Shown here in pieces: positions 11,324-23,093 of a DNA stretch of 64,000 nt. The stretch spans positions 6,572,001 to 6,636,000 of the forward strand of contig PYIU01000002.1 in assembly GCA_003415625.1 (NCBI GenBank), given 5' to 3'. Source of the stretch: Aquanectria penicillioides. Lineage: Eukaryota; Ascomycota; Sordariomycetes; Hypocreales; Nectriaceae. The notes beneath the pieces were generated by a model. The model saw nothing but the letters and a program-made list of their open reading frames with translations, was not told where the DNA came from and searched no databases. The first letter of the stretch is position 1, and every line of letters starts with the position of its first letter. A program made the position numbers and the translations under genes.

Positions 11324-12524
11324 ATGTCAGCTGAGAACCGAGTTCTGCGGGTGGGTTTGGTTGGGTGCGGAGAGATTTCCCAAGTCGTACACATTCCCAC
11401 CTTGGGGTTTATGTCGGACCTCTTCAGAATAACATATCTTTGCGACGTGTCTGAGAAAGCCCTGGAACACACCAAGAACAAGATAATCGCGGGGATTCCA
11501 AAGACGACAAAGGACCCCAACGAACTATGCTCGTCACCAGACGTTGATGTGGTCTTTGTTGTCAACAGCACTGAATATCACGCCGACCATGCTATTCTCG
11601 CGCTACAGAACAACAAGCACGTCCTGATTGAGAAACCAGCAGCCTTCAATCTCCGGGATATTCAGAGAATCAAGGAAGCAGAGAAGGCATCGCAGGGAAA
11701 GGCCATGGTTGGGTACATGAGGAGATATGCTGCGGCGTTCCAACTTGCTGTAAAGGAGATTGGTGGCCTTGACCAGATTCTGTATGCTCGAGTACGAGGT
11801 AAGTCAGAAGAGTATGTTTATTTACCATCATGACAAGGCTAAGCTGGGATAAAAAAGACATCATCGGCCAAAATTCCACCTTTGTTTCCCAATCCGGCAC
11901 TTTCCCCAAGAGATTCTCCGACTTCCGCAAGGAAGACTCCGATGACTTGAAAGCGCGCAACACTGAGAGTGTTCAAACCGGTCTGAAAGAATGCAGCACC
12001 GAAACCTCGGATTTGAACTGTCTCTTCTGGCAGTATCTCGGTGGACTAGGATCACACGATGTATCTGCGATGCGTGAAGCCTTGGGCATGCCACTTGCCG
12101 TCCATGGTGCCAGCGTAAACCTACCATTTTGGAAGTATGTCATATTCACTATGCTTTGAAGACGTATTTGCTAACATGAGGCAGTGTCTTATTCAAGTAT
12201 CCCGGCTTCAGTGTCAGCTACGAGTCGGGAATCGACGATGTTCCTCGATTTGATGCCCATATTGAAGTATATGGCAAGACCAAGACGGTAAGGATTCAGT
12301 ATGACAGTCCTTATGTCAAGGGGTTACCCATCACCGTTCACATTTCCGAAAACGTGGACGGTGGTCTCAAGGAATCAACGGTAAGAACAACCTACGAGGA
12401 TGCTTACACACAAGAAATGAAAGAGCTGTATGATATGGTTACGAAGAACAAGCCCGTAAAGACTACGGTAGAGGACGCGGAAGATGACCTTAAGATTTTT
12501 GGGATGATTATGAAGGCTCTATAG
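11324..12524 (+). CDS. Gfo/Idh/MocA family oxidoreductase
   Basis: Third Gfo/Idh/MocA dehydrogenase of the cluster. Three exons at 11324-11798, 11858-12134 and 12185-12524 join in phase to 363 residues; introns are 59 and 50 bp, the second with a GCTAAC branch site. Seen: VGLVGCGEIS nucleotide-binding motif at about residues 8-17, the HVLIEKPAAF motif, and a central YMRRYAAAF segment. The ATG at 11324 is preferred over an in-frame ATG at 11297 because the Rossmann strand then starts at the usual distance. It is transcribed away from the Zn2Cys6 regulator. The substrate is unknown; inositol or another sugar derivative is possible. Confidence 0.9.
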
Positions 12525-12639
12525 AGCATAGAGCTAGAACTAAGTGATGATAAACCTCCAAATATAACTGCAAAGCATTTGTACCTGTTCACTGGACCTG
12601 GACGCGAGTTTGGCGAGGATACGATGTGCGACGGTTTGC

Positions 12640-12678
12640 AAAAAAAAAAAAAAAACACACACAAAAAGAAAAAAAAAA
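12640..12678 (+). repeat. A-rich low-complexity tract
   Basis: A16 run followed by (CA)n and further A runs, about 115 bp downstream of the oxidoreductase stop codon. Confidence 0.8.
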
Positions 12679-12911
12679 CAGAATGATTAGCAGTGTGATG
12701 GCAATTGCCTTGGAATGATAAATTGATTCATAAAATACATACGCTAGTTAATCTCTATAAAATTTCCCACGCGGTGTTCGATGAATGGTTGCAAGTGGAT
12801 ATGTTCAAAGTAACATGCCAAATACTCCAGGTTTTCTGCCTCTGGGCACCTATTTATTCTGGTAGATCTATCCATATTGCCTACTATTTATGTGAGCAAT
12901 AGTCAAAGATA

Positions 12912-13373
12912 CTACCTGGATGCTCTCTTACTGGACGCTGACTTCACAGCTCGAGAACGAGTCTGCGGTTCCCGTTCATTGCCATTGCCGTTGATTCTTT
13001 TTTCAATGTCACATATCTCGTTGCGCAATGCACGGTCTCGGGGCTTTGAGCTTTCCAACTCAGATATTAACCTGGAAGAAATAGGGTCGGATAAAACTTG
13101 GGCTTCAAGGTAGGTTTTTAGTTGGTATGATATTTCCATCGACTGAGAAGGACTTGAGAAGAGGTTAATTAGGGTTGGTGGCCAGTATTGGGATCCTAGG
13201 TGCAAGAGCTTACGGAGTTTCATCACTAACCATGGCGGATGGACATGATGGACAGGACATTTTGATGATTTCTGAATGCGAGGATGGGGTATATGATTAG
13301 ATTGCAAGCAGAAAGACACACAGCTGCGGTGTTGAGAGCGTAGATGAACAAATGTGCAAGCCTCGGAGGTCAT
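12912..13373 (-). CDS. Possible small hypothetical protein (weak)
   Basis: An uninterrupted frame of 153 codons. The C-terminal half has a protein-like composition, with a helical, charged segment containing LISELESSKPRDRALRNEI and a Lys/Arg/Ser-rich tail. The N-terminal third (His/Cys/Pro-rich) looks non-coding, so the true start may be internal or spliced. No family is recognised and no start or splice signal is convincing. Confidence 0.25.
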   Translation of the reverse strand: MTSEACTFVHLRSQHRSCVSFCLQSNHIPHPRIQKSSKCPVHHVHPPWLVMKLRKLLHLGSQYWPPTLINLFSSPSQSMEISYQLKTYLEAQVLSDPISSRLISELESSKPRDRALRNEICDIEKRINGNGNEREPQTRSRAVKSASSKRASR

Positions 13374-13894
13374 GGTGATACGTAGGTGTGGTATTTATAC
13401 TCGGCCAACTGGCGAAACATTGGATGCTTTTTTTGCACACTCTTTCGCGCTTTTGTGCGGTTTGAAATTGTGACGACGTCCCCTTTGACGAATACTGGCT
13501 TCAGACAACAGCTCTCCTTGGTTGCGAATTGCGGATTGCGCGCGGATGTGGCTGAGATCCTTGCAAGTTCTAACGCACAAATGTGTGGCCTGCGGAGAGC
13601 GCCACCAGATGCAGCCAACGACAACTACGCAGCAGCACGAGCGCGCATTTGTGCACTCGCCAGCTCCAGCTGTTGTGCGCCAAGTCAGCAGAACGGACCC
13701 CAATCAAGAAAATCGAGACGGTCGCATTTTGCCATCTTTTCATGTGACGCGCTCGCGCAAATGTTGATGATTCGGCGAACAGCCACTAGGAGTCTCGATA
13801 ACACGAATGAGGCGTTGGCCAGACATGCTTCGACTCTCCCTGAGAACCCGAATCCTTGGAAGTCCTATTCGTCCAATCCTCCCAAAAGCCCATC

Positions 13895-16459
13895 ATGGTC
13901 TACTCCGGGAAACCCTCAAAGGGCTGCTCCAACTGTCGGGAGCGCAAGACTCGAGTGAGTTCGTTCACCTACCGTGACGACTCTGCCGTTTCTGCTGTCT
14001 TGGGTCGTTCATCAAAACATGTATTGATTGCTGACAACGACATCCCAGTGCGACCAACGAGAGCCCTCATGCGGCCAGTGTGAAAAGCGGAACCAGGCTT
14101 GCCCTGGTTACCGTCACCTGGTGGATTTGATATTTCAAGACGAAAGCTCCCATATAATTCCTCAGAACACCAAGATTAGACGTCCTCCAGTCAAGATAAT
14201 GGGACCTCCTCCGGTTCCCCAGCTGGTACCCATTTCCACACTTAGTCAATCGTTGACGACAGATTACTCCTTGCCTACTTTGGATCTCATCAAGGCGCAC
14301 CACGAGGAATATGGCGTACCCATGAAGAGTTTCTCAATCAGTGCAAAGGGCACATTTTCTTACGAATGGAACAATCCAGACATCAACTGCCCGATTGCTA
14401 GCAAATCAAGTTCTACGGCTACGGAGATGGAGGTAGCGTCGAATGGCAAATCCCCCATGTACGACTACCATTTCGGAGCAACATTACCCATTGGCCAATA
14501 TCCTGATGAAGTAGCATTCCATAACACATTGTATGGGACTGGTCAGTGGCAGAACGAGACAGATCAGCAAGTAAGCTATCTCCTACCGTGGCGGATTGAA
14601 CTAGACCGTGAAGACGTCGAAAGACCTAGGCCAGAACCCTGGACGGGAGCGTTCCAGAGCAAACTCACAGCTAGATTCGAAAAGGTGTATTCAAACCCTG
14701 CGAGAGTCCGAAGTTCCTCTGAATATACCCCGAGCCTCACTGCCGACTGCTCCCAAGCCTCAGAGAGCATTGTTTTTGACGACTGTTCCCGTTGGTCTGA
14801 TGACCACGCATATATTCAACCTTCATTAGCCGGTCTCAGATTCGATCCTGGTCCTGCTGTCTCAGCTAAAAAAACAGATGAAGATATCGATCGACTTCTT
14901 GCTGGTGTTGGTTTTAACGAATATGACTGCGGGTTGGCCGATCCTCAACATCAGCCAATTCTCGAAGAACCACCAGGCCACCACACTCCTCCCGAAAAAC
15001 TCCCGTCTCGAAATACAAACGACACTACCATGAACTCGACTGCCTCCGAAATTCTTGAAGAAGAGGGGCACTTTGATTCAGAATTCAGCTCGGTTTCGGA
15101 CTTCTCTGAAGCAATCTCTTATCTTGAGGATGGACACCCTTTTCTTCAGGCCAAAGTAGACGTGGTAAAAAGCGCACTCCTTGCATTCTATGCCTGGCCC
15201 CTGGGATCTTTTCACGGGTATACTGAAGCATCAAATGGGGATCACTGCGGAGCCTCATCTAATACAGGTCGTACAAGCTCAACAATCAAACAAGGGAGCA
15301 CCAGAAAGCCGCAGTGTGATGGTGACGAAAAGGATGACAGCGATAAGGGTGGACAAAATGATGGCAGACCTCCCCCAAAAGACGAAATCGCTCAACAAAA
15401 CAGTCGGCAACAGTTCAATTGTCTCTAGCCTGTCCATTTGCGAAAAAAGATCCAGTTAAATATCGAGGTTGCTACGGTTACGTGTTGAAGAGAATTAAGG
15501 ATGTCAAACAACATATACACAGGTGGCATCAGCGTCCGATATACTGCGGGAGGTGTCAAGAAACATTCAATTGCGAAGAAGAGAGGGATATTCATCTCCA
15601 AGCATCAGAGAGGTGCGAAAAACGAGATGACATCAAACACGATGGGGTCACGCTAGCGCAGCAAGCAGACCTTTCTGTGAGGGTTTCGGTCAAGATGACG
15701 CTGGAAGAGCAGTGGTTCACAATTTTCGACATCCTATTCCCAGGACACGTTCCCAGACCCGAATCGCCATTTATCAACAAAGATCTTTCTGTAGACCTGG
15801 AGGCCTTTCAGGACATGATGAGGACTGACGGCCCGTCAATCATTTTAGCGGCCTTAATGCGACACGGGATCGCCCTATCAGACATTCGAAATGAAGAGCG
15901 AGATCTGGCTACGCTCCGGCAGACTGCTGTACGAGATGGTCTGCAGGATATTGCACGGAGATGGATGATGCCCCCGGTCCAGGCCTTTGTACCTGGGCCA
16001 GATGGCCCACGTGACGTCTCAGGCATATCGATGACCTCTGGAAGAGTGGGGAGCTCGAGACCTTCTGGCTCATCATCAGTAACTCTCGTTGAAAGAGTAG
16101 CAGATGATCAAGACGCAATGCTCAATCGAACTGCGTGGACAGAAACAGATGTAATTGAGGGAAACGACATTGGAGCAACAGAAACAGGGCACAGATTTTT
16201 AGAGATGGCAGGGGCTGCTGTAACAACAACAGAGGCCAATCTCGAGCAGATTCAGAGACATTTGTTAGCTAGTGAGCCTAATACCGGGATCGCTAGCGCA
16301 ACTTCCTGGGGAAATTTTGAAAACTCCCAAGACTTGATGGACGATTTCATAGATAGCAGTGATTATTATCAGGGAGACATCGTCCAGCCGAACTTTCTTC
16401 ACAATGAGTTTGGCAGCGATGAGACTGAAGGCAAACCGGGGCAGCCAAAGGCAGGATAG
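13895..16459 (+). CDS. Zn2Cys6 / C2H2-like zinc-finger protein with an apparent frameshift
   Basis: Putative nuclear regulator. Exon 1 (13895-13954) ends at the third zinc-cluster turn and a 94-bp intron is spliced to 14049. This rebuilds a complete binuclear cluster: CSNCRERKTRC followed by CGQC and a last Cys (spacing 2-6-6-2-6). The frame runs to a stop at 15428. The next frame (from about 15419) then continues with the fungal finger-like block LACPFAKKDPVKYRGC, HIHRWHQRPIYCGRC and IHLQASERC, through to 16459. The low-complexity charged linker just before the break matches what normally precedes this block in fungal proteins, so I read one gene of about 830 residues with one base lost (or two gained) near 15418-15426. 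No canonical intron fits. It could instead be two decayed halves. Confidence 0.65.
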
Positions 16460-16984
16460 TGAACTCTGTCACTATGATAAGTGGCTACATAATTTCATGG
16501 ACATTTGTTGATAACTGGAGTTGCCTCGACTTTCATTCAACCAGTCACTGATTGGCGGGGGATTGAAGTGACTTAGGTCTAATATATTACTCTCCGATAG
16601 AGTGAAATCTAGTGGGACTATGCTTGTTGGAGTTGCTGGGTTAACTGAACGTTGCGGAGTCATCTTTTCCCTAATTGCTTGCAAGTGCCAATGCATTTGG
16701 AGATTTGAAATTTGGGTCGAGGGAGGGGCAGGCGCTATGCAAAGATAGTGAATATGGAGGAGATGATATATAGTCGGGCTAGAAAAATCGATGAGTGCAT
16801 TTCCATCCAAGTGTGGCGATTAAGAGCCGGATCATGCTTAAACTTGCACAATCAAAACACAAAAGACGGAAATGTTGTCTGATTGATTGGCTGAAGAGTG
16901 CTACCTCATCTTTCGTAGCCACCATACTGTAGGTCTGGCTAACGAACAACCTTGCTTTGAAACAACGACAAGGTGGTCGATACA
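16460..16984. other. Intergenic region
   Basis: No supported feature. The beginning of the following receptor relic may be lost here. Confidence 0.4.
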
Positions 16985-18885
16985 ACTTTGAAACCTTTTT
17001 TCATGATGAATATTATGCTCAAGAAATTAACGGCCGCGATCTTGCTCATTGCTTATGGGATGTGGTGGAGAGAGAGGAAGATAAAACTCTCTCGTTCTCG
17101 ACGACTTGCATAAGGTGTTACAGGACTTCAGTAGAGATAGCCACATGTTCCGCTTTCTATCACGTCACTGAAACGACCCAAAGTGATAATCAAATCTCGT
17201 CCACATGAAGGGCTCCTTGTCGGACTCCAGGCTTTCGATGTTGAATTAGAAAGTGTCGGGTTTGACACAGATGAAGTCGAAGAATATATCAAAATGACTT
17301 TTGAAACTGAGGGAGAAGAGGCCGAGCAAGTGAAGTCATTTCTTGAACAACATTGGCTTCGTAAGGGGCTAGTTCGAAGACCAGTTCAATTAGACGCAGT
17401 TTGTTTCATTTGGAATGAGTCAAAACTCGAAGCTCTGCCACAGACAATGACATCCATATACAACGCGATTGAGCGAAGCCTGTGTCGGAAGGATATTCTG
17501 CGATTAGAGAAAAAGTGCATGGGAAAACTAATTACCAGCCCACAGATATTAGCGGCCTATCCATCAGAAACTGAGTCGTTTGTGAAAGATGAGATAAACT
17601 TCTTGCAAGTGCTTGCCTCTAGTGAGCTCTACAGTAATATTGCCGACCTTGACTCAAAGTGCCGAGAGATTGTTTCCAGCATGTCGTCCCCACTGGCACA
17701 ACTCTGCCGCTGAGCGAGTCACTATCTCAGCTCTCATTTCTTCATGCATCGAATGCCTCAGCAGAGAATATCCATCAGTGCTACCACTTTATCCATTTGA
17801 CATTTCAGGGATATTTCGCGACTCGGTACTTTGTGCAACAGTGGATCGCTCGGGTGACTCACGTGTGTTCAATTGAACGACTCGCCCGTGGAAAAGGTCA
17901 ACCGCGTTGAATTCATTAGAAAACACAAATTTGATGGACACTTTGACATCTTTTGGCGATTTGTATCCGGCTTACTTGCTTTGGAAATGGGTGAGGGGTG
18001 AAATGTCCGTCGCCTTTTCGAAACAATTTAGAACGAACCACGGGATCTACTAGGTCCAACTCATCCACGGCTAGTCATCCATTGTTTTTTGAGTGAGGCG
18101 ATATCTCTATCGAAAATGTCAGATCTTGAGAAAAGGTTGGCAGGCTGGGTCCACTTTGAATATTACTTCACAATGGGCTCTGGGCTTGTAGCAGAGTCGA
18201 AATTCCAGAACAGCGTCTCCAAATCGTACTCCAGAGCAAAGACGACAATTTTAAAGGAATTGTCTTCGAGAAGCTATTGCGCCGACCTAAAATACCCTGC
18301 CACACAATTCATCTAATGCCTCATATCCTCAATTCTGGAAATGCAGGCCCCAGCTTGAGAGCCGCGATCTACCGCATGTTGCTACATCTGGGTTTGGATG
18401 TTGAAAATTCTCCCCTAAAAATGAAAAAGTGCCTTTGTTTCTTTTAGAAGACAGAGATATGGGAAGACAGAGAGAGCTTTGGGGTTGGTTTCGGGCCCTA
18501 GCGAACTTGCAAGAACCAATCTAGCAAGCAGTGGTCGACCGACTGGAAGACACAAACACATTAAACCTGGTTGTCATAGGGGATGCCATAATTGCTCTAT
18601 GCTACCAATCCGTATTGCCAAAGCAAATTATTCAAGCCATAGCAACATAACTAGAGAACTCAGATAAAGTGATTTGAGAAGGTATCTTGAATGCTCTGTG
18701 CTGTCGATCGATAGTACCAGAGCTAATTGTCTATAGCGACCTATCTTGGGGATTCAGACGTTGATATATAAAGAAGCCGCTGTAACTGCTCTATCCTATC
18801 GAACGGAATTATTGGAATCAGTTTTTCAAATCATGGCTACACAGCTGCAAAACCCCGATTCAGCTGTTAAAGAACTGTTATGAAT
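16985..18885 (+). pseudogene. Relic of a NACHT-type NLR/STAND receptor with HEAT-like repeats
   Basis: Fragments in shifting frames follow the order of a fungal NACHT receptor. A Walker-B-like SLVLDDLHKVLQDF lies at about 17085-17130, then KVIIKSRPHEGLLVGLQ. The longest open piece (17183-17713) carries QHWLRKGLVRRPVQLDA and SIYNAIERSL. HFIHLTFQGYFATRYFV follows near 17800-17850, then HEAT-like repeat remnants including WRFVSGLLALE, NEPRDLLGPTHPRL, and ALSYRTELLESVFQ near 18790-18835. In-frame stops and several frameshifts break it throughout, and no P-loop is visible. Such receptors act in fungal non-self recognition; this copy is dead. Confidence 0.7.
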
Positions 18886-20052
18886 TCTCTTCGCCACCAG
18901 CCAACATTGCCAGAATCAGTATGCTAGAAATTAGTCGTCATTTTCAACACACTAGATCGGCCATTAGGAATCGGACTTCTTGCCAAGCAACCAATGCTAT
19001 CAAAATACAGCCTGCATGCAATGACGCCTTGGTCGCAGAAACTAGAACCTAGTTTGAGATACAAGTTTATAAATTAGGTAAAATATCAATCGGCATTACC
19101 GGAGTCAATTTTCTTTTGCTTTGAGAACTCATCTTGGGGATAATCCATTAGGCTCAGTCTCAGAGTCCGTCATGAGACGACACAAAACAACGTGCACCAC
19201 CCTTCTAGTTGGACAATATGTTAAAAGTCTTTACGGAACGCTACTACGGAAAAGGCGCGACAAAGGGATAGGTTAAGGTACGACAGGTATTAACCCTAAA
19301 TTTACAACGTTGCATGCTGTCTAGGGCCTGACAACCTGATACGGAAAAGTGGAAGTAACCCTTAACTGCTACACCAAAAGGTCTACCTGTGCCTCGGTTA
19401 AGAGTAACACAGGATATTGAGGTCTATGAGGCACTAATTCGCATCACTACCCTTTTCTGTACTTTATCCAACAGCTTGGGTAAATACAGCATTGATTAGC
19501 GAAAAAGGGAATAAAAAAATTAGACGCCATCCCAATAAGCTTTAAGGTATGTTGTCGATTGAAAGTCGGGCCAATTGGCCAGTATGTACAAGAACTGTCA
19601 CTCAAATGATTTGTTGTCACAATTAGTATGGCCCATCCTACAATTGTATTCATTTTCAAATGTAGCATCACTCCACACTCTCCATAGTTGGAACCGGAAT
19701 AGAATATTGACATAGATTTCCGAGAATGACATTTCTGTTACTTCGATAACACAAGCACGCTCAAAACCGTCTGAATTGGAAGAATGCCAGGGAAAGGCAA
19801 GGAAAGACATGCCCGTGTAGTGGGTCTGTCTCAATCGCTAATACATTATTAATCACACAACCAGTTGGAATGGAACAAAAAGGTCGACCTTGCTGTGCCA
19901 TGGCGTGCTGGCCTACGAGTTAATTTTTCCACTTTTTCCCCCGGCATCCCTGTTAGAAATACGACAAGGGAGCCGCACATTGAGACTGGCATCTTTGTCT
20001 GCTCGCTCAAACTGCGTGACTCATCGACATTTCGTCCTAAACCAACCTCCAC
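18886..20052. other. Gene-free region upstream of the MFS transporter
   Basis: The first ~150 bp may hold a last HEAT-repeat remnant (HQPTLPES near 18895-18920). The rest is AT-rich with no open frame worth calling. The last part is the transporter promoter. Confidence 0.45.
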
Positions 20053-21534
20053 ATGGATCTGGAGAAAGAAATGCTCGCCGGATCGCGGCTTGGATCGCGG
20101 GATGGGCCGCCTGACCAAGGCGTGAGCAAGCTAAGCCTAGATCCGGTTATTACCGCCAGCCACGATGAGATTGAGATCGACGAATCATTGGAGCGCCGAG
20201 TGCGCCTCAAGGTTGACCTGCGACTGTGCACTGTCGCTGGGTTGCTCTGCTCACTCAATCTCCTGGACTCTGGAGTCATCAGCTCGGCGTCGGTGACGTT
20301 TATGGTGTCGGATCTGGAGCTGACGGGCAACCGCTATAGCGTCAGCATCTTCATCTTCACCATTGCCAGCATCGCCTTTCAGCTGCCGTCAGCCCTTGCG
20401 GTTCGAAAATTCGGGCCGCGGCTTTGGTTTTCCTTTATCACGTTCTGCTTCGGCTTGATTACCATGTGCACCGCGTTCATCCATACCTGGAAGGAGATGA
20501 TTGCACTACGAGTGCTTCTCGGTATGGCCATGAGCGGCATCTACCCTGGCCTGACCTACTTGATCTCTACGTGGTATCCAAGACGGGAGCAACAAACCCG
20601 CTTTGCTTTGCTTCAAAGTGGCGAGGTCATTGTCCTAGCCACAGGCAACATTGTCAACTTTGGCCTCAACCAGCTGAATGGCAAAGGCGGCATCGCTGGC
20701 TGGCGATACATGTTCCTGGTGCAGGGGCTGATCACTATGGTTATCGGTGTTGCCACTTTCTTCTGGATCATTGACTTTCCAGATCAGGCACACAAGTCCT
20801 ACTGGTTCCTGGCTCCAGAGGAGCAAACTATCGCCGTCTCAAGAATCGACAAAGACCGTAGCGATGCGAGGCTCGAGCCTTTCTGCTGGGGTTCCGTTCT
20901 CATTCACCTAAAAGACCCAAAAATTTACTGTTTTGCATGCATGTTCTTTTTACTCAACATAGTGTCGACGTCGCTAGGATATTTCTCACCCATCATCTTA
21001 CAAAGCGGTATGGGTTTTAGCGAGAACAAGTCGATCCTACTCTCGGCACCGCCATACTACTACGCCGTAGTTCCAGTCTTGCTCTCGTCGCTGATTGGCG
21101 ACAAATTCTGGGTTCGAGGGCCAGTGATCATCTTCAACTGCCTTTGCCTCATTGTAGGATTCTGCATGCTTGGTTTTGTTAGTCAAGTCACTGTGCGGTA
21201 TGTCGGGATGTTTCTGGCAACGGGAGCCTACATCAGCAACTGGGCGGCTCTCAGCACATATCAGGCAAACAATGTCGCTGGACAGTGGAAGCGCGCAGTT
21301 ACTGCTGCAGCCGTTTCTGCAATGAACGGCGCGGGAGGCATTGCGGGAAGTTATATTGTTAGATCAACTGAGGCACCGCGTTACATGACGGCTGTGTGGG
21401 TGTCCATCGGGTCGCACGTCTTGATTATTTGCATCGTTTTGGCCATGTCAGTGTACTTCACAATGGCAAACAGGATGGCAGGAAGTGGTAAAGTCGTTCT
21501 TGAGGGTGTCAAAAGCTTTAGGTATACTCTCTAG
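20053..21534 (+). CDS. MFS transporter, anion:cation symporter (allantoate/Dal5-like) family
   Basis: Plasma-membrane proton-coupled uptake transporter. It is a single intronless frame of 493 residues with about 12 hydrophobic spans and a ~55-residue cytosolic N-terminus. The GMAMSGIYPGLTYLISTWYP block and the following Arg-rich REQQTR loop are typical of fungal anion:cation symporters (vitamin, allantoate and carboxylate transporters). The substrate cannot be assigned. It stands alone between pseudogene relics and is the only intact gene between 16.5 and 26.6 kb, suggesting it is still under selection. Confidence 0.88.
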   Translation: MDLEKEMLAGSRLGSRDGPPDQGVSKLSLDPVITASHDEIEIDESLERRVRLKVDLRLCTVAGLLCSLNLLDSGVISSASVTFMVSDLELTGNRYSVSIFIFTIASIAFQLPSALAVRKFGPRLWFSFITFCFGLITMCTAFIHTWKEMIALRVLLGMAMSGIYPGLTYLISTWYPRREQQTRFALLQSGEVIVLATGNIVNFGLNQLNGKGGIAGWRYMFLVQGLITMVIGVATFFWIIDFPDQAHKSYWFLAPEEQTIAVSRIDKDRSDARLEPFCWGSVLIHLKDPKIYCFACMFFLLNIVSTSLGYFSPIILQSGMGFSENKSILLSAPPYYYAVVPVLLSSLIGDKFWVRGPVIIFNCLCLIVGFCMLGFVSQVTVRYVGMFLATGAYISNWAALSTYQANNVAGQWKRAVTAAAVSAMNGAGGIAGSYIVRSTEAPRYMTAVWVSIGSHVLIICIVLAMSVYFTMANRMAGSGKVVLEGVKSFRYTL

Positions 21535-22344
21535 GCTCTCTTAATGCTAAGCAATGGGATGTGATATTTAAAATGGTGTACTTCGCAGTCTCTAGGTTGT
21601 TCTGATTGCTGAATGATAGTCGCGTGGGTAGCCGTCGGATCCCGGACCGGGATGCATCAACTTACTTGCCGCCTTCGCATTGACTGATCAAACAGCAAAG
21701 CAGCTCTCACCCCGTAGCTCCGCCCATTCAGCTCTGGGGAAAAGTGGATGATGATCTAGATCGATGAATCTCGGGGGGAGATCGATAAGGCTTGGTTTTA
21801 GATGAATCCCTGTCCGACTGGGCATTACCTAGTCAAGCAACGTGTTGGGGCGCGAACTCTATACGCGGCTGCGGAGTACACCTGCTGCTACCGAGATTTA
21901 CAAGGTGTCACGCTACAGCTTATGCATTGGGATAAGAAAATATTCATTAAAATGGCCTTGACCAAGATCAAGAGGAATAGACTTAAAATAGCGCTCTTAG
22001 AGTATTATGCGCTCTTAATCTATCAAAGTAAAACCTTGGCACCACCGCCCAGGTTTTACGCCGTTCGTCAGCACAATACCACTACCGACCTGTTTCGCCC
22101 CAGTCAACCCTCGTCGGTCAGTCCTTGCTTCGCAACTTGGTGTACAATGGACAGACCAGCGGGATAGATGTTCATCAGATCCAGCAACCCTTTCGAGTCA
22201 GAAGATTGAAAACCTCTTGAAAGTGACGACACAATATTACTCACCTCCATCACGCTTCGATCGCGTCAGGGACGACATTAAGGAGATTGGTGCTGGTTTT
22301 TGTCCCAACGTCTCTGCATTGGCGACTCGACCCTTCATTGTGGC
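21535..22344. other. Intergenic region
   Basis: About 0.8 kb with only a featureless 121-codon frame (21802-22167) that I do not support as a gene. Confidence 0.45.
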
Positions 22345-23093
22345 CTAAGTCTCTGTGGCCTTGCCAACAAGAGTCATTGTCTGTGACCCCCGAGCTGAGT
22401 CATTTCCTTGGACCCATCCCGCATTGTTCTGTTCGACTAGAAAACCTGGCAGGCTGTCTATAAGGTCATTGCAATCCTGCGCTATCCACCGATGTTTCGG
22501 ATTCTCGACAATCATGTGTTGTAACACGGACAAGGTTGGATCCTGGGGGTTTTTAACCAGCTCTCTGCTAAAATCGTTGATGTTTTTCTCGTGCCAACCT
22601 CGTAGGTTCTATTGAAACGGGATGTAGTCAATTAGCTGAAGTCCACCTAGCAGTTCGAAGCCAAGAATTCCGAGTGAACAAATATCGACCGCTCGGGTGT
22701 AGTACGTCCCCTTGGGTCTGGAACCCGGGGGTGTACAGTCCTGGTCCACGATTTCTGGTGCTATGTAGGTGTCGGTTCCACACACCGATTTCGTGATGTC
22801 GGATTGTTTTGCCAGCCCAAAGTCGGCTAGTTTGACACGAATTCCGGAGTCGTTGACCATGTAAGTACGTTTTCCAACTTAATATCCCAATGCATTATTG
22901 GGTTTTCTCCGTGCAAGCAAATCAACGCCGACAAACACTGCGCAAGAACGCACCAAATTTCCTTCGTAAGAACGACTTCCCTCTCAAGGATCCAGCCTGT
23001 GCATACTCCAGAGTTAGCGTGGGCCGAGGGTCTTGCTAATACCCTATAAGCTTGATGATGTGAGACTGCAAGGTTGATGAGAATAATGTCCAA
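22345..23093 (-). pseudogene. Relic of a serine/threonine protein kinase
   Basis: Three minus-strand fragments align end to end with a kinase C-lobe but in different frames. The first has IMHWDIKLENVL (catalytic loop, with Trp in place of the usual Arg of HRD). The second has VKLADFGLAK, then TYIAPEI and DICSLGILGFELL. The third has HMIVENPKHRWIAQDC (end of the kinase fold). The frame shifts near 22860 and 22610. No glycine-rich loop or N-lobe is seen upstream. The HWD change and the frame breaks together indicate a non-functional copy. Confidence 0.7.

Larger units (their letters stand above)
12525..13894. other. Intergenic region with an A-rich tract and a doubtful ORF
   Basis: Apart from the A-rich tract and one weak minus-strand frame listed separately, no gene is supported here. 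Confidence 0.5.

Noticed and set aside
21802..22167. 121-codon plus-strand open frame
   Set aside because: No recognisable features or homology pattern; lies in a region of pseudogene relics.
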